This document shows positions 1 through 7,965 of a stretch of 64,000 nt of DNA, piece after piece; positions within the stretch are counted from its first letter, which is position 1; each line of letters begins with the position of its first letter. The DNA lies in NCBI RefSeq assembly GCF_003987655.1, contig NZ_NGKC01000014.1, positions 1 to 64,000 of the forward strand. Reading direction: 5' to 3'. The translations under genes and the position numbers were made by a program. Source of the DNA: Vagococcus acidifermentans (GTDB lineage: Bacteria > Bacillota > Bacilli > Lactobacillales > Vagococcaceae). Under the pieces are notes generated by a model. That model saw nothing but the letters and a program-made list of their open reading frames with translations, was not told the DNA's origin and ran no database searches.

Positions 1-2
1 AT

Positions 3-221
3 TGGAAGCGTATCTTCCGTGGTCAAAACAAAGTCAACAAACGTGTCGCTAAACCCTATAGAAAAGAGCGCCAGATAAGTTGGATGGTTTTCTATGAAAA
101 TCATACCTTATCTGACGCTATTTGTGCACCCGTGTGATTATTACCCGCTTACCAATGCTTACCTTGGGCAGAGGAAGTTCAACAACTTTGCCGGGCAACA
201 TATACTTTTGATAAACAGTAA
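3..221 (+). pseudogene. Unidentified C-terminal coding remnant, split by an in-frame stop
   Basis: One frame stays open from position 3 to a TGA at 135-137, continues in the same frame, and ends at a TAA at 219-221 directly against a 12-bp hairpin. The first part encodes a basic stretch (KRIFRGQNKVNKRVAKPYRK), the second ends RATYTFDKQ. Coding right up to a hairpin next to transposase remnants suggests the 3' end of a decayed gene whose body lies left of the window, possibly another transposase. The family is not recognised and this could be chance. Confidence 0.3.
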
Positions 222-255
222 ATAGCCTGACTCTAGTATAAAGGTCAGGCTATTT
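220..255. terminator. 12-bp perfect hairpin, probable terminator
   Basis: AAATAGCCTGAC at 220-231 pairs perfectly with GTCAGGCTATTT at 244-255 around a 12-nt loop. It immediately follows the stop of the remnant frame at 219-221. It lacks a long T-run on either strand, so termination strength is uncertain. Confidence 0.5.
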
Positions 256-283
256 GGTGTGTAGGCACTGTTTTACCGGGCGC

Positions 284-703
284 TTACGTCCCGAAATCAA
301 GTTGAGCTTCAGCAGGAGGATGTTCAAGACGTTCAAAACCTAAATCTTCATTAGCACTATCAACATGAGTGGCTTTCCAATCTTGAATAAACACACAGAC
401 CGTACGATACGAACCTTTAAAACCCAGTTCTTTTAATTCTTCAAAAAGGAAAAGTCTCGTTCGTCTCTTTTTTCTTGGAAGCTTGGCATCTTCTGTGAGC
501 CAAAGGCTCACAATCTCTCCCCATTTTTCATCATACATCATCCCAGACTTCTTTTTTAGTTTGGGTTTGGGAACAACGGACTCATCGGCATAGCGTTTAG
601 CAGTTCGCCAGTTGATTCCTAATTCTTTTCGAATATGGTTGATAGATTTATCGTGATTATTTCTCAAATTTTTGATAGTATTAATGTCAGCCATTAAAAG
701 CAT
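284..703 (-). pseudogene. istA: IS21-family transposase IstA, N-terminal remnant
   Basis: The 139 codons encode the start of an IS21-type IstA transposase: an N-terminal helix-turn-helix segment (INHIRKELGINWRTAKRYA, near residues 20-40), a basic linker, then the beginning of the catalytic domain. It stops at AEAQLDFGT, which is where the first catalytic aspartate of the DDE core sits. A full IstA is roughly 400-500 residues and is followed by the ATPase istB, so two thirds of istA and all of istB are missing. The start has a good ribosome-binding site (GGAGG, about 10 nt upstream). The break near 281-284 marks a deletion or replacement junction. It cannot encode an active transposase. Confidence 0.8.
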
Positions 704-795
704 ACCTTTCTTACCTCCAGTTACAGTGTCGAAACTATAACTTTAGAGGATTTTCAGGGTGTTTTCAATGGCCTTTTTTTGTTTCAGCCATTGGC

Positions 796-861
796 AAAGT
801 TGTGTACTTTTCCTTTGCAACTTTGTGTACTTTTATTCTGCCATAAACATTCAAGTACTTT
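796..861. repeat. IS21-type terminal repeats upstream of the istA remnant
   Basis: TTGTGTACTTTT occurs at 800-811 and again at 823-834, with a weaker related copy (AAGTACTTTTT) around 853-863. Multiple short repeats at the end next to istA are typical of IS21-family termini, where they bind the transposase. They mark the surviving end of the element; the other end is not visible in the window. Confidence 0.6.
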
Positions 862-892
862 TTCAAGCAATTCGATTATTGCCTCTGTTCCT

Positions 893-1131
893 TTACGCTG
901 AGCTTGTGCTTTTCGTTTGCCAGAGTTTGATCGCTAATCCGTCTTTTTTGCGCTCGTCACTGGTCAATGTACGAAAATAGGCTGCCACTTTCTGACTGAC
1001 GATCAATAAAAATTTTTGCCAGTTGATGCGGGCGTCATTCATCAGATTTCGGAAAGTCTTATCTGAAAAAGCAAGCTTGTCCCGATTCTGCAGGTAATCA
1101 CGATACGCAAAGTGATGGAAAAAAATTACAC
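893..1131 (-). pseudogene. IS4-like transposase, N-terminal fragment
   Basis: Reading the minus strand gives YRDYLQNRDKLAFSDKTFRN, then a segment containing ARINWQKF and YFRTLTSDERK, ending at a stop at 893-895. This resembles the amino-terminal region of DDE transposases of the IS4-like group found in Lactobacillales and Listeria; the assignment is from memory of the family. After SDERK the expected frame appears lost, and another frame stays open towards 840, so a frameshift or deletion is likely. No start codon with a ribosome-binding site is visible. The IS21-type end abuts it, which suggests that element inserted into or beside this one. Confidence 0.55.
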
Positions 1132-1512
1132 TAATCAGACATCAAAACAGTATCTTGAAATAAAAAACTTTTACTTTTTAGAAGTTGGTTTTTCTGGCAA
1201 CATTTGATAATTTAAACGTCGCATAAAAATGTTGAATAGTTGATGTCAAAGCCTCTGAATGTGTGTCATTTTGTGTAAAATGTTCATGGCATTATTGCTT
1301 CCTTTAACGATTAGATGTCTGTATCTAAATTGTATCAAGAATGTCGCATTTATGCTTTTCTGACGTCTAAAGTCCAGTTATATCAAGAAATTGAGGATAA
1401 TTTTCAAGCTTCAAGTTTTAGATACTGAGAAGAAATACTCTATACCTCCCGTATCCTAAAATTAGGGTAGAAAACTCACCCCTAGTATGAGACTGATATT
1501 TTAATTAAGATA
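1132..1512. other. AT-rich intergenic stretch, no gene seen
   Basis: About 380 bp between the transposase fragment and the convergent end of the glycosyltransferase gene. No frame of useful length with a ribosome-binding site, no clear hairpin with a T-run and no tRNA-like structure was seen. Confidence 0.5.
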
Positions 1513-2454
1513 CTACAATTTTGAGTTTTTCTTATTAATAAAATATGGAGGCTGTTTTTTTGTTTCAACAAAAATTTTACCGATGTATTCCCCTAAAATT
1601 CCTATTGAAATCAATTGGATGCCGCCCAAAATCAGAATAACAATCATTAAACTTGAATATCCTGGCACATCAGCTGTTTTGCCAGAAAGTGCGCGAACAA
1701 AAGTATAAATAAAATAGAAAAAAGCTGGTATCAGCATTAAAAATCCTGCGTAAATTGCTAGCTTCAAAGGTTTTACAGATGATGAAGTAATCCCATCTAA
1801 TGCTAGCTTAAATAAATCCTTGAACGTCCATTTGGTTTCTCCACTAAAACGTTCATTAGCTATAAAATCAATTGAAACTTTTTTATAACCTATCAAATTG
1901 TATAACCCTTTAGTATAACGTTCTTTATCACGTATTGCAATTAGAGCATTAATACATTCTCGATCGAGTAGCCTAAAATCCCCAATGCCATTTTCTATCT
2001 TTGTTTGTGAAATAAATGATAATAATTTATAGTAAATTTGAGATAATTTAATTTTAAGCCAGGGTTCTTTTTTTCTAACAACTCTACGACCATATACATC
2101 TTGATAACCAAGTTCCCAGAGTTCCACCATTTTAGAAATAAGCTCTGGAGGATGCTGTAGATCAGAATCCATTATTACAGCCGCATCACCTGAACAATGA
2201 TCTAAACCTGCCAACATCGCTATCTCCTTACCATAATTCTTGGATAAATCGATAACTTTAACACGTTCATCTCTTCTGCCTAATTCCTGCATTTTACTTA
2301 ATGTATTATCTTTACTTCCATCATTAACAAAAACAATTTCATAAGTATAGCCAGACAAATCTTTCTGCCAAACCTTTGTTAATTCAGTATACAAAGCTTG
2401 AATATTATCTTCCTCCGAATACGCCGGAACACATATACTAATTTTTTTCATCAT
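1513..2454 (-). CDS. GtrB-like polyprenyl-phosphate glycosyltransferase (GT2)
   Basis: A 313-residue GT2 enzyme of the DPM1/GtrB/CsbB type, which transfers a sugar from a nucleotide donor to undecaprenyl phosphate at the inner face of the membrane. The nucleotide-binding DSDLQHPPELI motif lies at about 96-106 after an ISICVPAYSEEDNI start. Two hydrophobic segments near 231-254 and 268-289 form the usual membrane anchor. AGGAG sits 6 nt before the first ATG; ATG is doubled, so the start could be one codon later. It follows a DUF6056-like membrane protein in the same direction. Such pairs often work as donor-lipid synthase plus GT-C-like transferase decorating a wall polymer, which is my inference here. 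The DNA is AT-rich. The family is clear, the sugar is not. Confidence 0.88.
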   Translation of the reverse strand: MMKKISICVPAYSEEDNIQALYTELTKVWQKDLSGYTYEIVFVNDGSKDNTLSKMQELGRRDERVKVIDLSKNYGKEIAMLAGLDHCSGDAAVIMDSDLQHPPELISKMVELWELGYQDVYGRRVVRKKEPWLKIKLSQIYYKLLSFISQTKIENGIGDFRLLDRECINALIAIRDKERYTKGLYNLIGYKKVSIDFIANERFSGETKWTFKDLFKLALDGITSSSVKPLKLAIYAGFLMLIPAFFYFIYTFVRALSGKTADVPGYSSLMIVILILGGIQLISIGILGEYIGKIFVETKKQPPYFINKKNSKL

Positions 2455-2594
2455 TCATATCTCCTATTCTTTCGCAATATAATAGCATTATGAATAACCT
2501 AAAATGAAGTACATTCTGGTTTCAAGTTTTCTTATATCCTCTATCCTTATCAGTCAATATACTCCCAATTAATATTAGTGTATATTTTCTTACA

Positions 2595-3908
2595 TTATTC
2601 ATCAAAAATCCCTGTTATACTTTTAAATCCCCAATACCTAGCTGTATAAGAATTCGGAGATTTGTTAGGATCAGATCGTAAATCCACTAATCCATGTAAA
2701 GCATTATGTGTATTCTTAGGGAAAATAACTTTAACAGAAATATCCTCTTTACCTTCATCATACATCCGCATAAAATAAGCAATTCTTTCATCCCACAAAT
2801 TATAAGTTCTCTTGATATCTACAAAAGCATCAATAAAGCTGTGAGAAAAGAAAATGGTGCAGATGAGTATTGTGGTTAATAAAAATCTTTTTTGCATGAC
2901 ATGATTTTTAACCGCCAAATTACCAATACTCAAAACTGCAATAAGCATCAATGAATAGGCTCCAAATTTTGCTCTATCTGGAAAATAAGTAGGTAATGCC
3001 ATAGCCATATACGACGCCAACGCTCCTGTAAAAAATATACATGGTTCTATTGTCATGTTTTTCAACAATTCACTTTTCAAATTTCCGTTTATAACTAAAA
3101 CAAACAAAATACAAAATATTACAATAAAAATACCAAAATCTTCAATCAGTCCTCCAATCACGTACCATATTCTATTTATTAAAGGCGAAGAAGCAATCAT
3201 GTCTGCTCTAACACGATTGGAAGGCGCTCCTATCATCAGTATAAACCCAATAACAGCTGATATAATCCCAATTATAGACCAAGTAGGTATCTTTATTCCT
3301 CGACACTTCCAAATACACAAGAATAAAATTAACATGAGAATTAAAGCACCTGAAGTATTTTCATTAGTCCAACCTCCTAAAAAAGTTAAAACAGGTGTGA
3401 TAAATGCAACCCATTTTTTTGATGTTCCTTTATAAAGTCGATAAGGGAGCATACTAGTTAAAATTATACATGCTCCCCACAAATAATTTGTAGATCCATC
3501 TAACCACAGCATTGTTTGTCCAAATGCTGGTATAAGAAACCATATTAAAAAACTAACCACCATGAATAGATAAGGACTGTATTTTAGTCTTCCCTGTATA
3601 TGCCACAATAACAAGAAAACATATATAACTAAAACAAATGTATTAACAACATTAAACACGTCTTTCCCTAACAAAATAAACAATTGCGCCATAAAATGAA
3701 CTACAATTCGACCATTTTGTATAAAGTAATGATTATATTGAGAAATAAAAATATCCGAAATACTCCGAACTCTCTCTTCGGTTCCAAAAATAAACGCATA
3801 GTTAAAATCATCCACTAAAAGCGGAGTATAATGGTTTAGTAAATAAAAAAAACATATAACAACAATAATTGGTAAAATTTTTGTAAGCTTTTTCCTAGTT
3901 AAATTCAT
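2595..3908 (-). CDS. DUF6056-like polytopic membrane protein, putative GT-C transferase
   Basis: A 437-residue protein with about ten hydrophobic segments. Near the N-terminus, after the first membrane span, comes LLVDDFNYAF and then a conserved-looking QNGRIVVHF stretch. An acidic pair just outside the first span is typical of GT-C glycosyltransferases, which use lipid-linked sugars on the outer membrane face. I recognise the overall look of the DUF6056 family, but its biochemical role is not established. The gene ends 140 bp before the GtrB-like gene and starts 15 bp after the TagF-GT4 fusion, all on one strand, so it probably works with these in modifying a teichoic acid or glycan. Confidence 0.7.
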   Translation of the reverse strand: MNLTRKKLTKILPIIVVICFFYLLNHYTPLLVDDFNYAFIFGTEERVRSISDIFISQYNHYFIQNGRIVVHFMAQLFILLGKDVFNVVNTFVLVIYVFLLLWHIQGRLKYSPYLFMVVSFLIWFLIPAFGQTMLWLDGSTNYLWGACIILTSMLPYRLYKGTSKKWVAFITPVLTFLGGWTNENTSGALILMLILFLCIWKCRGIKIPTWSIIGIISAVIGFILMIGAPSNRVRADMIASSPLINRIWYVIGGLIEDFGIFIVIFCILFVLVINGNLKSELLKNMTIEPCIFFTGALASYMAMALPTYFPDRAKFGAYSLMLIAVLSIGNLAVKNHVMQKRFLLTTILICTIFFSHSFIDAFVDIKRTYNLWDERIAYFMRMYDEGKEDISVKVIFPKNTHNALHGLVDLRSDPNKSPNSYTARYWGFKSITGIFDE

Positions 3909-3923
3909 TTTTCTATCAACTCA

Positions 3924-6413
3924 CTAATTTTTATTTTCAATATATTTATACAAAGTTTTTAAAGCTTCTTCATTGTACTTAACAACATCAAAATCTTTAT
4001 TGAAGATAATCTCATGATTTAAATATTTTCCCATTCCAACACAAAGCCCTTCAACTGAGTTCTCAACAATATAGCCATAAGAGTTCCCTAAAACTGACCT
4101 GTTACCTGGTATATCTGTCGCAATGATATCTTTTCCTAAAGCTAGGCTTTCCAACAAAGTCATAGGTTGACCTTCATGGTTAGAAGAAAACACAAAACAA
4201 TCGCACCTATCTAAAAGTTCAAATACACTGTCCGTTTGACCGACGAAAGTAACATGTCTCTCTAAGGATAACATGTTTGTAATATTTTTAAGTTTATTCT
4301 CCAAAACTCCGGATCCTACAATATAAAGATGCATTTTTTTCTTAGGAAACTTGTTTACAAGTTTTGCAAATGCCATCAATAATTTTTCTTGATCTTTCTC
4401 CGGTGATAATCTACCTATATTAATAAAATTGATTTCGTCTTCTTTAATAGGTTTGACAGCCTTTATTTGGAGCATTCCACCGTTAACTGTATCCTCTAAA
4501 GCCATCAACTCATTCTCATTGACTTTTATATTGTGTAACTTTGGATTTTTTCTGTGTTCAAACAGTTTATCAACATTCATAGCATTTGGTATATATACAA
4601 ATTTATCCTTAGAAGTAATATGACTAAAGTTATTTTTGTTTATCTTTAACGTATTTTCACCTACTGAAGCAATGTAATTAAAATATTTATACAGTATAAA
4701 CACTTTAGTTAGATTAAGTTCATGATTTTTCTTTCCGTTCACTACTTTTTTAGTTTCACTTAACATGTCACTATGTTGATATATTATTTTTTTAGGGACC
4801 GTCACCATAGAAAGTAAGAAACTCCAAAAAGGTACATAACCAGAAAAATCTATCACAACGTCTATAGTAACATCCCCAATAAGTCGCTTTAGTTCTCTGT
4901 CAAATAGAGTTTGATAAATAGAGAGTTTACTATCTTCAACTTCCTTTTTTCTAAAAAATCTATTATAGTAAATCCATTCTTTGTATGTGTGCTGTATATA
5001 GCCACTTCTGTACATTACAACTGTATTTTTATTTAATTTCCTGATATTGTCTTGAAATTCTTCACTGTTTTTCTTTGCATCAATAATAATCAAATTATAT
5101 TTTTGATAATCAATACTATGTGACAAGTTTATTAATGATGCAGTAATCCCATTGTTAAGCATTCCACCGCCATACACAAGGATGTTTTTCCTTGTAGTAT
5201 CTTTTATTCTAACTTTTTCTTCTAAAAATATTTTATTCACACAGTACTCAGTAACTCTCCCGTTCTCATGTGAACTAAATTTTTCTTTAAACTTTTTGTA
5301 AACACTAAGGTGTTTTTCGTTTAAATACTCTTTTGATTTAATACCATTAATAACTTCTTTAGCCGTTCTGTAAACTGGTCCAGGCAAATTATCTAAATCA
5401 AGATACACTCCTCGTTCTTCAATATACTGTTCTTTATCGTACATGTAATATATAACCGGACGATCTGTTACTAAAAAATCAAAGAAAATACTACTGTAGT
5501 CTGTGATTAAAATATCCACAAAATATAATAATTCATTAGTATCAATCCAGTTTGGAATTAATTGGACTGGCAAATCAGCATTTTTCAATTGCTCGTATAT
5601 TAAAGTATGTGCTTTTACTATCAACGTCTGACTAGATTTTAAACCTTGAGAAATCTCAGCGATTTTAGGAACTATGTCGCTTAATATTTCTTGAACTTCA
5701 CCGACCTCTCCTCGCCAAGTCGGTGCATACAGAACAATTTCTTTATCTAAGTCTATATGTAAATAATCTGTTAAAAAACCTTCTGTACGGATGCTCTTTT
5801 GCAAAGTGCTATCAATTCTTGGATATCCTTTTTCAATGACTTGCCCTTCAAAAATTTTTTCCATATCATGTGACGCAAGTAGCTTTTCAGTTGAAAACTC
5901 ATTTGGAGATATGATATAGTTTGCTTTTAAAAAATTTCTTTGAAGGTTAGCATGTTGAAACACTTTCCCCCCCATATCCTTTCCCAACGTTTTCAAAGGT
6001 GTACCATGCCATGTATTAATATAAATTTGTTCATCTTTCTTAATAAAATATTCTGGGAAACTAACACTATTAATCAAATATTTACTAGAAGATAGGTACT
6101 TAAAATATTCCTTAGTGTGTGTGTTAATAAATTTAACATTTTTATAGTGTTTGTAAAATTCATAATTTTGATTATTTTCCCGATCATTCAAAACCCAAAT
6201 ATGCTTGTACTCACTAAATTCTGGTTTTTCCATCAAATATTTAAAAAAAGCATACGGAGAATCATTCATTCCCTTGCCATGCATTGATTCATATAATATA
6301 GTTTTTTCATCTATATTATTTTTCTTAAATTGTTTCATATAGTTTACGCTATTTGCAAAATAAGTTTTTCCCATATTTCTAACATATGTCTTACCTACTC
6401 CAGCTAAATCCAC
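3924..6413 (-). CDS. TagF-like glycerophosphotransferase fused to a GT4 glycosyltransferase
   Basis: An 829-residue two-domain protein. Residues ~35-395 are a CDP-glycerol glycerophosphotransferase domain: WHGTPLKTLG at 135-144, SPNEFS near 169, GYPRIDS near 196, and ITDYSSIFFDF at 303-313. Residues ~405-829 form a two-lobed GT4 glycosyltransferase: GGGMLNNGI near 415, GRLSPEKDQ at 667-675 and HEGQPMTLLES at 746-756. Together this suggests polymerisation of a polyol-phosphate chain coupled to addition of a sugar; the coupling is inference. The start is a GTG at 6411-6413, with GGGAG 10 nt upstream. The sequence is very AT-rich compared with the tag genes to its right, suggesting a separate origin. 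Homologous throughout to the 1185-residue fusion upstream, but without its inserted modules. Confidence 0.85.
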   Translation of the reverse strand: MDLAGVGKTYVRNMGKTYFANSVNYMKQFKKNNIDEKTILYESMHGKGMNDSPYAFFKYLMEKPEFSEYKHIWVLNDRENNQNYEFYKHYKNVKFINTHTKEYFKYLSSSKYLINSVSFPEYFIKKDEQIYINTWHGTPLKTLGKDMGGKVFQHANLQRNFLKANYIISPNEFSTEKLLASHDMEKIFEGQVIEKGYPRIDSTLQKSIRTEGFLTDYLHIDLDKEIVLYAPTWRGEVGEVQEILSDIVPKIAEISQGLKSSQTLIVKAHTLIYEQLKNADLPVQLIPNWIDTNELLYFVDILITDYSSIFFDFLVTDRPVIYYMYDKEQYIEERGVYLDLDNLPGPVYRTAKEVINGIKSKEYLNEKHLSVYKKFKEKFSSHENGRVTEYCVNKIFLEEKVRIKDTTRKNILVYGGGMLNNGITASLINLSHSIDYQKYNLIIIDAKKNSEEFQDNIRKLNKNTVVMYRSGYIQHTYKEWIYYNRFFRKKEVEDSKLSIYQTLFDRELKRLIGDVTIDVVIDFSGYVPFWSFLLSMVTVPKKIIYQHSDMLSETKKVVNGKKNHELNLTKVFILYKYFNYIASVGENTLKINKNNFSHITSKDKFVYIPNAMNVDKLFEHRKNPKLHNIKVNENELMALEDTVNGGMLQIKAVKPIKEDEINFINIGRLSPEKDQEKLLMAFAKLVNKFPKKKMHLYIVGSGVLENKLKNITNMLSLERHVTFVGQTDSVFELLDRCDCFVFSSNHEGQPMTLLESLALGKDIIATDIPGNRSVLGNSYGYIVENSVEGLCVGMGKYLNHEIIFNKDFDVVKYNEEALKTLYKYIENKN

Positions 6414-6757
6414 TACTTATTCACTCCCATGTTAAATTTTAATAATTCGCATTAATATTCTTCTCACTACATAACCGCTTAACAAGTATTTAATTAAATA
6501 TTTGATCATATATTTTTGGACAACTGGCTTTCCTATAGTAATTTTACACTAAATTTTTTTCACACTTTTGATTTCATTTTTAAGTGTCGCAAAGACTTGA
6601 ATACATAGTCGGATAAAATAGTTTTTTGAAAAAACAGAAAACACCGTTCTTCTCATTTTAACATTTAAAAACAGTATCACAATGAATAAAGTATTTCTTA
6701 TTTTTTATTTTCCCTATATAAGACAATGTGTTTTATAAAAAAATTGTTAGTCGCAAA

Positions 6758-6859
6758 TTAGACAACAACATCCTCGGACATGATTGCTTTAAACAAATCA
6801 CTTTGACTAAAACTTTCATGCACATCCTTTTTAGCAACTTTAACAAAGATATTATTCAT
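6758..6859 (-). CDS. Possible 33-residue remnant ORF
   Basis: A 33-codon frame (begins MNNIFVKVAKKDVHES, ends FKAIMSEDVVV) lies just downstream of the epimerase gene in an otherwise empty, very AT-rich gap of about 470 bp. The composition looks protein-like, but there is no ribosome-binding site before the ATG. It may be the end of a decayed gene. The rest of the gap (6414-6757) shows no gene. Confidence 0.25.
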   Translation of the reverse strand: MNNIFVKVAKKDVHESFSQSDLFKAIMSEDVVV

Positions 6860-6885
6860 CGTATTTATAACATTATTACAAAAAG

Positions 6886-7833
6886 TTAGATTATTTTTTT
6901 TATTTCTAAATATTCTTTCAGCCCAGTCTCTATTGAAAATAAAGGGGTATAATCTAACGATTTTAGTTTTGTAATATCTGCAAAAGAATTTTTAATATCT
7001 CCTTCTCTTTCTATCTCGTATTCAATTGGAATAGAATACGATGTAAGCTTTTCAAAAGTCTTAAGCAACTCATTAATAGAAATGAATTTTCCTGTTCCGA
7101 CATTAAATACTTTACCCTTCGCATTATTGTGTTCCATTATTAATACCAGCGCTGCAATAACATCAGCAATGTAGACAAAATCCCTAGATTGTTCTCCATC
7201 ACCAAATACCTTAAACTTAGCTTCTTTTCCTGATTTTTTCTTAGCAAATTGATTGGTTATAATCGATATGACACCAGAGTATGGAGAATTAGGGTTTTGA
7301 TTTGGACCATATACGTTGAAAAATCTAACTGCCGATGTTGGAATATTGTATAAATTATTATACGCAAGAACATATCTTTCAGCTGCAAACTTATCTATTG
7401 CATAAGGGGTTAGTGGACGGATAACTGACTCTTCATTTTTTGGAAGGGTCGGCTCATCTCCGTACACTGCCGCAGATGAAGCAAAGATTAATCTTTTTAA
7501 TTTAGGATTAAACTTTCTAACTAATTCCAATAAATTCAAAACACTCTCAAAATTGACCTGATGAGTTTCTATTGGCCGTTCAACCGAATCAGCAACACTC
7601 GCTATAGCCGCCAAATGAAATATATACTCAAATTCTACGTCCTTTATAACTCGCTGCATTAATATTTTATCCGTAACAGAACCATTAATAAAAGTTACAT
7701 TATCGTTTATATCAATATTTTCTAATTTGCCCATTGATAAATCATCAATAATAGTTATATGATTGTCTATTGACAGATGATTACATAAACTAGAACCAAT
7801 AAACCCAGCTCCACCTGTAATTAAAATATTCAT
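6886..7833 (-). CDS. NAD-dependent sugar epimerase/dehydratase (GalE-like SDR)
   Basis: An extended short-chain dehydrogenase of about 315 residues that interconverts nucleotide sugars such as UDP-glucose and UDP-galactose. In the longer 317-residue reading the Rossmann motif GGAGFIG is at 9-15, the catalytic serines in SSAAVYG at about 121-127, and the YxxxK pair is Y146/K150 (YAIDK). I place the start at the second ATG (7831-7833), because GAGG then sits 7 nt upstream rather than touching the codon. It lies between two TagF-GT4 fusion genes, so it probably supplies a sugar donor for the GT4 domains. The exact substrate cannot be told from sequence; GalE and WbpP-type 4-epimerases both fit. 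Confidence 0.85.
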   Translation of the reverse strand: MNILITGGAGFIGSSLCNHLSIDNHITIIDDLSMGKLENIDINDNVTFINGSVTDKILMQRVIKDVEFEYIFHLAAIASVADSVERPIETHQVNFESVLNLLELVRKFNPKLKRLIFASSAAVYGDEPTLPKNEESVIRPLTPYAIDKFAAERYVLAYNNLYNIPTSAVRFFNVYGPNQNPNSPYSGVISIITNQFAKKKSGKEAKFKVFGDGEQSRDFVYIADVIAALVLIMEHNNAKGKVFNVGTGKFISINELLKTFEKLTSYSIPIEYEIEREGDIKNSFADITKLKSLDYTPLFSIETGLKEYLEIKKII

Positions 7834-7965
7834 ATTCATTCCTCACTTATATAATATACTTAGGCTATATTCTTGAAAGGCACAGCTACCCTATTACATC
7901 GCATAATCAAAATTACAAAAAACAAATATTTCTAACGATGCAACTCATACAGTTGTTCCCATGCG

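Noticed and set aside
759-980. 73-residue hydrophobic frame on the plus strand
   Set aside because: It is antisense to the IS21 end and IS4-like transposase fragment and has no ribosome-binding site.
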